A stretch of DNA of 9,805 bases from an uncultured Clostridium sp. (GTDB lineage Bacteria; Bacillota; Clostridia; Peptostreptococcales; Peptostreptococcaceae). Shown here piece by piece: positions 6,981-9,805 of this stretch. The first letter of the stretch is position 1. The number at the start of each line of letters is the position of its first letter. The notes beneath the pieces are model-generated. The model worked only from the letters and a program-made list of their open reading frames with translations. It was not told the DNA's origin and made no database searches. The position numbers and the translations under genes are program-made. The DNA is taken from positions 1-9,805 of the forward strand of contig URRU01000062.1 in NCBI GenBank assembly GCA_900550335.1, written 5' to 3'.

Positions 6981-8033
6981 ATGATAAAAATACAAAATAT
7001 ATATTATATGCTTGCTTATGCTTTTCAAATTTTAAAAAGTGATGCATATTCATTTTGTGAGACCGAAGAATTTGAAAATGCAGCAGATTTATTAGCAGCT
7101 ATTCTTGAAAAGGGAATTTCTATTCAGATAAAGAAACGTGGATTAATAAGAGATTATGTTGAATCTACGGAAGCTTCAAATTATATAAAGGGTAAGTTTG
7201 ATGTTTCAGAATCTATTAAAAATCAAACAATTATAAATCGTCAATTAGTTTGTAGTTTTGATAATTTTTCTTTAGATTGTTATGCAAATAGGATTTTAAA
7301 GACAACTATGCAATTGCTTATCAAATCAGATATTAAATCACAAAGGAAAAAGTCTTTGAGAAAGCTTTTGCTGTATTTTAAGGATGTTCAAAGTTTAGAT
7401 ATTAAGAACATTAAAAAGATAAATTGGAATATGAAGTTTAACAAGAATAATCAGAGCTATCAGATGCTTATTTCTATATGCTATATAGTTCTCAACGGGC
7501 TCATTCAAACGACTACAGAAGGCTCTACAAAGCTTTTAAATTTCCTTGATGAGCAGAGTATGAGTAGGCTTTATGAAAAGTTTATCCTTGAATATTATAA
7601 AAAGCATTACCCTGAGCTAAAGCCTGCTGCAGCTTATGTAAATTGGGCTTTAGATGATGGCGTGGATAATTTGCTTCCTATTATGAAAACAGATATAACT
7701 TTGACTTGTGGTAACAATGTGCTGATTATAGATGCTAAGTATTATAGTAATACAACTCAGCTTAGGTTTGATAAGCATACGATTCATTCTAATAATTTGT
7801 ACCAGATTTTTACTTATGTGAAGAACAAGGCCTGTAGTGGAAATAATGTGTCTGGTATGCTTTTGTATGCTAGGACTGATGAGTTGATTCAACCTGAAAG
7901 TAGCTATGTTATGAGTGGGAATAGGATAGATGTGAGGACTTTGGATCTTGACTGTGATTTTGAGGTGATTAGAAGGCAGTTGGATGGGATAGTAGAGGAG
8001 TTTTTTAATAATCGAGGTGATTTTAGTGTCTAA
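6981..8033 (+). CDS. mcrC: McrC nuclease subunit of the McrBC restriction system
   Basis: A 350-aa protein, almost the length of E. coli McrC (348). It is the DNA-cleaving partner that binds McrB hexamers and stimulates their GTPase. The PD-(D/E)xK nuclease signature is visible as MKTD (Asp238), then IIDAKYY with Asp251 and Lys253. The 13-residue spacing of the two Asp residues equals that of the E. coli catalytic D244/D257-A-K259. The N-terminal half (YYMLAYAFQIL... KGKFDVSESI... NRILKTTMQLLI) fits the McrC family (PF10117). The start ATG at 6981 has GAGG at 6967-6970. The stop codon overlaps the next ORF by 8 nt, so the two are probably translationally coupled. All visible catalytic residues are present, so the system looks functional. 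Confidence 0.95.
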   Translation: MIKIQNIYYMLAYAFQILKSDAYSFCETEEFENAADLLAAILEKGISIQIKKRGLIRDYVESTEASNYIKGKFDVSESIKNQTIINRQLVCSFDNFSLDCYANRILKTTMQLLIKSDIKSQRKKSLRKLLLYFKDVQSLDIKNIKKINWNMKFNKNNQSYQMLISICYIVLNGLIQTTTEGSTKLLNFLDEQSMSRLYEKFILEYYKKHYPELKPAAAYVNWALDDGVDNLLPIMKTDITLTCGNNVLIIDAKYYSNTTQLRFDKHTIHSNNLYQIFTYVKNKACSGNNVSGMLLYARTDELIQPESSYVMSGNRIDVRTLDLDCDFEVIRRQLDGIVEEFFNNRGDFSV

Positions 8034-8178
8034 AGATGAAAACAGAGAACAAGCTAAGTACAACACTACAACGGAGCTTGCTATGGAAGAAGCTAGAAAA
8101 ATAATAAATGGAGAAATAGAAGCAAAGTCGTATGAATCAATCAATGAAATATTAGATGAATTTAACATGGCAGATTAG
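8026..8178 (+). CDS. RelB/DinJ-like antitoxin C-terminal fragment coupled to mcrC
   Basis: A 50-aa ORF beginning at GTG 8026 with SD GAGG at 8014-8017 (8-nt spacing), overlapping the end of mcrC by 8 nt. It is too short for usual gene finders. Its body reads NTTTELAMEEARKI - IEAKSYESINEILDEF, which closely resembles the C-terminal, toxin-binding tail of RelB/DinJ antitoxins (pattern 'A-M-E-E-A-R-x-I ... SY-S-x-x-E-L'). Those proteins are normally 80-100 aa with an N-terminal ribbon-helix-helix DNA-binding domain, which is absent here. No RelE/YafQ toxin gene is in the window. It could be an eroded antitoxin, a free neutralising peptide, or a small McrBC-associated protein; the assignment rests on pattern recognition only. 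A terminator follows at 8215. Confidence 0.65.
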   Translation: MSKDENREQAKYNTTTELAMEEARKIINGEIEAKSYESINEILDEFNMAD

Positions 8179-8214
8179 TTTTTTAGAAATAATATCTTTA
8201 TATTAAATAAAAAT

Positions 8215-8249
8215 GGGCTGTCAATTAACTTTAGTTAATACAACAGCCC
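8215..8249. terminator. Bidirectional terminator between mcrBC and toxN
   Basis: GGGCTGT (8215-8221) pairs with ACAGCCC (8243-8249), and inside it ATTAACT (8224-8230) pairs with AGTTAAT (8233-8239). It is flanked by AAATAAAAAT on the left and TTAATATATTAA on the right. It lies 36 nt after the antitoxin-like ORF and directly after the restored toxN stop, so it serves both convergent units. Confidence 0.88.
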
Positions 8250-8257
8250 TTAATATA

Positions 8258-8733
8258 TTAATCCTTATTGTAATTTTTAGCATATACTTCCAATAATTTA
8301 AAATCAAAACACCTTTTAGAAATCATATTATCTGGATAATTATATTTTAATTCATATATATACTTAGCTTTTGACTCAATATCCATTTTATTTATAGCTT
8401 TTAGTTCTTTTTTTTAATCTCATTTTCTATATCTAGCTCTTTATAGTTAAGTTCTTTTAATAGTTTTTTAGGAATAGGGAACATATAATTTAGATTTATC
8501 ACAGCAAGAAGTCTTTTTTCATCAAATACTTTTAAAAAGTCTTTAGAGCTTTTCATTTTATAGTGTCTTTCTTTTGGATGAGAAACCTGTGTTATATATA
8601 CTAATTCTCCAATTTCAAATAATGCTCCAAAAAAAGGTTTATATTTTTCTTTTCCATAATCTGTTCTTGGAACTCTAGATTCTTTGTTTCTTAAATAATT
8701 TAAAAATTCATCGTCTGGAATATACCATTTCAT
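8258..8733 (-). pseudogene. toxN: Type III toxin, ToxN/AbiQ-family endoribonuclease, frame shifted at A8 run
   Basis: ATG at 8733 (SD GAGGAG 8746-8741, 7-nt gap) opens a frame with ToxN features: MKWYIPDDEFLNYLR, VPRTDYG, KPFFGALFEI, the catalytic-region motif VSHPK (Ser51-Lys54; compare TSPK in ToxN) and LAVINLNYMFPIP. This frame stops at 8401 after 110 aa. The missing C-terminal part is present in the -1 frame just downstream: ELKAINKMDIESKAKYIYEL ... KRCFDFKLLEVYAKN, ending at TAA 8260-8258. The CxDFxLLE block matches the ToxN terminus. Joined, the product is 158 aa, normal for the family. The switch is at eight A's (8415-8408) that form an in-phase A AAA AAG heptamer (8413-8407). It could be a 9A-to-8A mutation, a phase-variable tract, programmed -1 frameshifting, or a sequencing error. 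ToxN-type toxins cleave mRNA and their own antitoxin RNA; the antitoxin repeats lie immediately upstream. Confidence 0.85.
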
Positions 8734-8766
8734 TTTAATTCTCCTCACATAATATAATTACATAAC

Positions 8767-8802
8767 AAAAAATCCCTTATCAAGTATAAAGACAAGGGAT
8801 TT
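8767..8802 (-). terminator. Attenuating terminator between toxI and toxN
   Basis: On the minus strand AAATCCCTT (8802-8794), ~15-nt interior, AAGGGATTT (8778-8770), running into TTTTTT. This position between antitoxin repeats and toxin gene is the standard type III arrangement, where partial read-through sets the RNA:toxin ratio. Confidence 0.9.
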
Positions 8803-8924
8803 GTTTTACTATTAATACAGTTTTGGTTGGATCTGCAAACCTACTATTAATGTGATTTTGATTGGATTCACAAACCTACTATTAATACAGTTTTGGTTGG
8901 ATCTGCAAACCTACTATTATTTTT
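8770..8924 (-). ncRNA. toxI: Type III antitoxin RNA (ToxI-like)
   Basis: The transcript is predicted to start near 8924, seven nt after the -10 box, and to end at the terminator at 8770-8802. It contains a 9-nt partial repeat and three 35-nt repeat units, each able to form a short stem: UGCAG/CUGUA in units 1 and 3 and UGUGA/UCACA in unit 2. In type III systems such repeats are cut out by the toxin and form pseudoknots that hold it inactive. The position directly upstream of a ToxN-family gene on the same strand makes the assignment strong. Exact ends are inferred. Confidence 0.85.
8806..8919 (-). repeat. Three 35-nt tandem repeats plus partial copy (antitoxin units)
   Basis: Units are 8876-8910, 8841-8875 and 8806-8840 in transcript order, with a leading partial copy at 8911-8919. 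The first and third units are identical apart from the last base. The middle unit differs at eight positions, seven of which fall in the two arms of the predicted stem and keep base pairing. The unit length fits ToxI-type repeats (~36 nt). Confidence 0.93.
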
Positions 8925-8930
8925 ATAATT

Positions 8931-8959
8931 AGAATACCATAATATCCTATAATAGTCAA
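8931..8959 (-). promoter_or_regulatory. Promoter of the toxI-toxN locus
   Basis: On the minus strand TTGACT (8959-8954), 17-nt spacer, TATTCT (8936-8931). It is near consensus with ideal spacing and is placed just before the first antitoxin repeat. Confidence 0.75.
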
Positions 8960-9075
8960 TATATCCTACGTATAATGAAAATTGATGCAGCTGGTAATTT
9001 TGAGTTTATAGATGAAAAGTAGAGTAGAGGCTATCAAATGCCCATAACAAAACATTATAAATCCAAATAAAAAAT

Positions 9076-9112
9076 GCCTGGTCTTTACTAATCAATCTGT
9101 AAAGATCCAGGC
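9076..9112 (-). terminator. Terminator after the 26-aa peptide gene
   Basis: Arms GCCTGG-TCTTTAC (9076-9088) and GTAAAGA-t-CCAGGC (9099-9112) pair with one bulged base and a 10-nt loop. On the minus strand the stem runs into ATTTTTTATTT, so it best serves transcription from the small gene at 9220-9300. The plus-strand tail (TATTTTC) is weaker. Confidence 0.8.
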
Positions 9113-9219
9113 TATTTTCGATTATAATTTTCCGTATACATTTATTTTTCCTCTTCATTTATTCGGACTTATCCGATTTTTTAACAAAAATATAACAAAT
9201 ATAAATTTCTAAAAACAAA

Positions 9220-9300
9220 TTAAACTGCTTTAGCCATTAAATACATAGCTGGGAATATTATTAGTGCTGAACATATAACTTTTGCTGATAATGCTAACAT
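9220..9300 (-). CDS. 26-aa hydrophobic peptide, unknown function
   Basis: ATG at 9300 to TAA at 9222-9220. An ideal SD AAGGAGGT (9314-9307) sits 6 nt upstream. The peptide begins MLALSAKVICSALIIF, continues PAMYLMAKAV, and is hydrophobic with two Lys, one Cys and one Pro: a likely single membrane-spanning or membrane-associated helix. A near-consensus promoter lies 54-82 nt upstream and a terminator ~110 nt downstream, so the gene has a complete monocistronic unit. I recognise no family. Possible roles are a membrane-complex accessory peptide, a small membrane toxin or a secreted signal/modulin-like peptide; none is supported directly. The expression signals are much better than expected for a random ORF of this size. 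Confidence 0.65.
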   Translation of the reverse strand: MLALSAKVICSALIIFPAMYLMAKAV

Positions 9301-9353
9301 TTTAGTACCTCCTTATGAATTAAATCTAATTTCTTATTTCATCTTACATATAT

Positions 9354-9382
9354 ATTATAGCAAGTACTTTCAAAAAACGCAA
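9354..9382 (-). promoter_or_regulatory. Promoter of the 26-aa peptide gene, extended -10
   Basis: On the minus strand TTGCGT (9382-9377), 17-nt spacer, TATAAT (9359-9354), preceded by TGC, i.e. an extended -10 (TGnTATAAT). The predicted start near 9347 gives a ~46-nt leader. Confidence 0.8.
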
Positions 9383-9394
9383 GATTGTTTTTTG
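9371..9394. promoter_or_regulatory. Perfect dyad over the -35 box (possible operator)
   Basis: CAAAAAAC (9371-9378), 8-nt centre, GTTTTTTG (9387-9394). The -35 hexamer of the peptide promoter (9377-9382) overlaps one arm and the centre, the expected place for a repressor site. The regulator is not identified. Confidence 0.4.
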
Positions 9395-9805
9395 TAAATT
9401 TCATTTTTTGAATATTTAATAAAAAAGATAAATTGTTTAGATACTGTATACAATCCGTTTACCATTTGAATTTAAAATAATCTTTATAAACGTTTAAATT
9501 TAAAGATTTACTTAGATTTAACAAAAAATAAAATTCATCATAAATTCATAAATATTATTAAAAAAATTCCAATTAAAAGTGTATGCAATATTTGTCAGAA
9601 TATATCAGTTTTTTGAATAATTATTTCAAAATGATTTATTTAATGAAAGAGAGGATTCATTTACTATCACTTTTTGAAAGTAGTTTATAAAATATCCCAT
9701 AATTTTATAACTTTCAAACAATTAAGAAATTAATTTTAACGAGGATTATTATATACTCTATAATTTTTTTAATATACATTATAAATACATTAAATATAAT
9801 TATAA
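9395..9805. other. Gene-free, very AT-rich stretch
   Basis: I find no ORF with a credible SD and no clear RNA gene. The only local symmetries are TGTATACA (9445-9452) inside ATTGT...ACAAT (9432-9454) and AAACGTTT (about 9486-9493). It may be the long upstream region of a gene beyond the window. Confidence 0.5.

Noticed and set aside
7650..8168. Long antisense ORFs opposite mcrC, mcrB and the ABC gene
   Set aside because: They mirror strongly supported genes on the other strand, lack SDs and resemble no protein family.
8734..8748. GTG at 8748 as toxN start
   Set aside because: It overlaps the SD (GAGGAG at 8746-8741); ATG at 8733 has ideal spacing and gives the family-typical N-terminus.
8806..8910. 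CRISPR array
   Set aside because: The 35-nt units are directly adjacent with no spacers, and lie before a ToxN-family gene with a promoter and terminator; this is a type III antitoxin array.
9020..9170. Minus-strand ORF of about 50 codons across the terminator at 9076-9112
   Set aside because: It has no SD before its ATG and is read through a strong terminator hairpin; composition looks like chance.
9163..9180. TCGGA-CTTA-TCCGA followed by TTTTTT as a plus-strand terminator
   Set aside because: Only a 5-bp stem and no plus-strand gene upstream to terminate.
9642..9690. 15-codon plus-strand ORF MKERIHLLSLFESSL
   Set aside because: No SD or promoter; too short to support.

Overview
The window is low-GC, AT-rich DNA with strong AGGAG-type ribosome binding sites, sigma-70/SigA-like promoters and many short U-tailed terminator hairpins. 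This points to a Gram-positive Firmicute, most likely class Clostridia (Peptostreptococcaceae-like is a guess from general gene style). Nothing in the window fixes the species.

Layout, left to right. (1) 72-3320 encodes a MacB/LolD-type ABC exporter with ATPase and permease fused and a very large extracellular domain. Its last codons lie inside a ~200-bp imperfect palindrome (3311-3515) whose core acts as a terminator. (2) 3694-4415 (minus) is a HAD phosphatase of the phosphoglycolate phosphatase-like type, broken by a -1 frameshift. (3) 4615-4866 is an 83-aa protein matching one domain of FakA/YloV (DAK-like fatty acid kinase). A possible 23-aa hydrophobic peptide ORF and a perfect terminator follow. 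(4) 5175-8178 is an McrBC type IV restriction operon. The mcrC stop overlaps a 50-aa ORF that looks like the C-terminal, toxin-binding half of a RelB/DinJ antitoxin without its DNA-binding half. (5) 8258-8959 (minus) is a type III toxin-antitoxin locus: promoter, antitoxin RNA made of three 35-nt repeats, leaky terminator, then a ToxN/AbiQ-family endoribonuclease gene. The toxin reading frame is shifted at an A8 run that also forms an in-phase A AAA AAG slippery heptamer. (6) 9076-9394 (minus) is a complete small transcription unit (dyad-overlapped promoter, ideal Shine-Dalgarno, 26-aa hydrophobic peptide, terminator). (7) The last ~400 bp is very AT-rich with no gene that I can support.

Regions 4 and 5 form a compact defence island: McrBC restricts modified incoming DNA and ToxIN-type systems abort phage infection. 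They converge on one shared bidirectional terminator (8215-8249). The most notable observations are the type III antitoxin RNA with compensatory stem changes between its repeats, the frameshift/slippery site in its toxin, the antitoxin-like fragment translationally coupled to mcrC, the mosaic codon use of the McrB recognition domain, and the small peptide gene with its own operator-like promoter.
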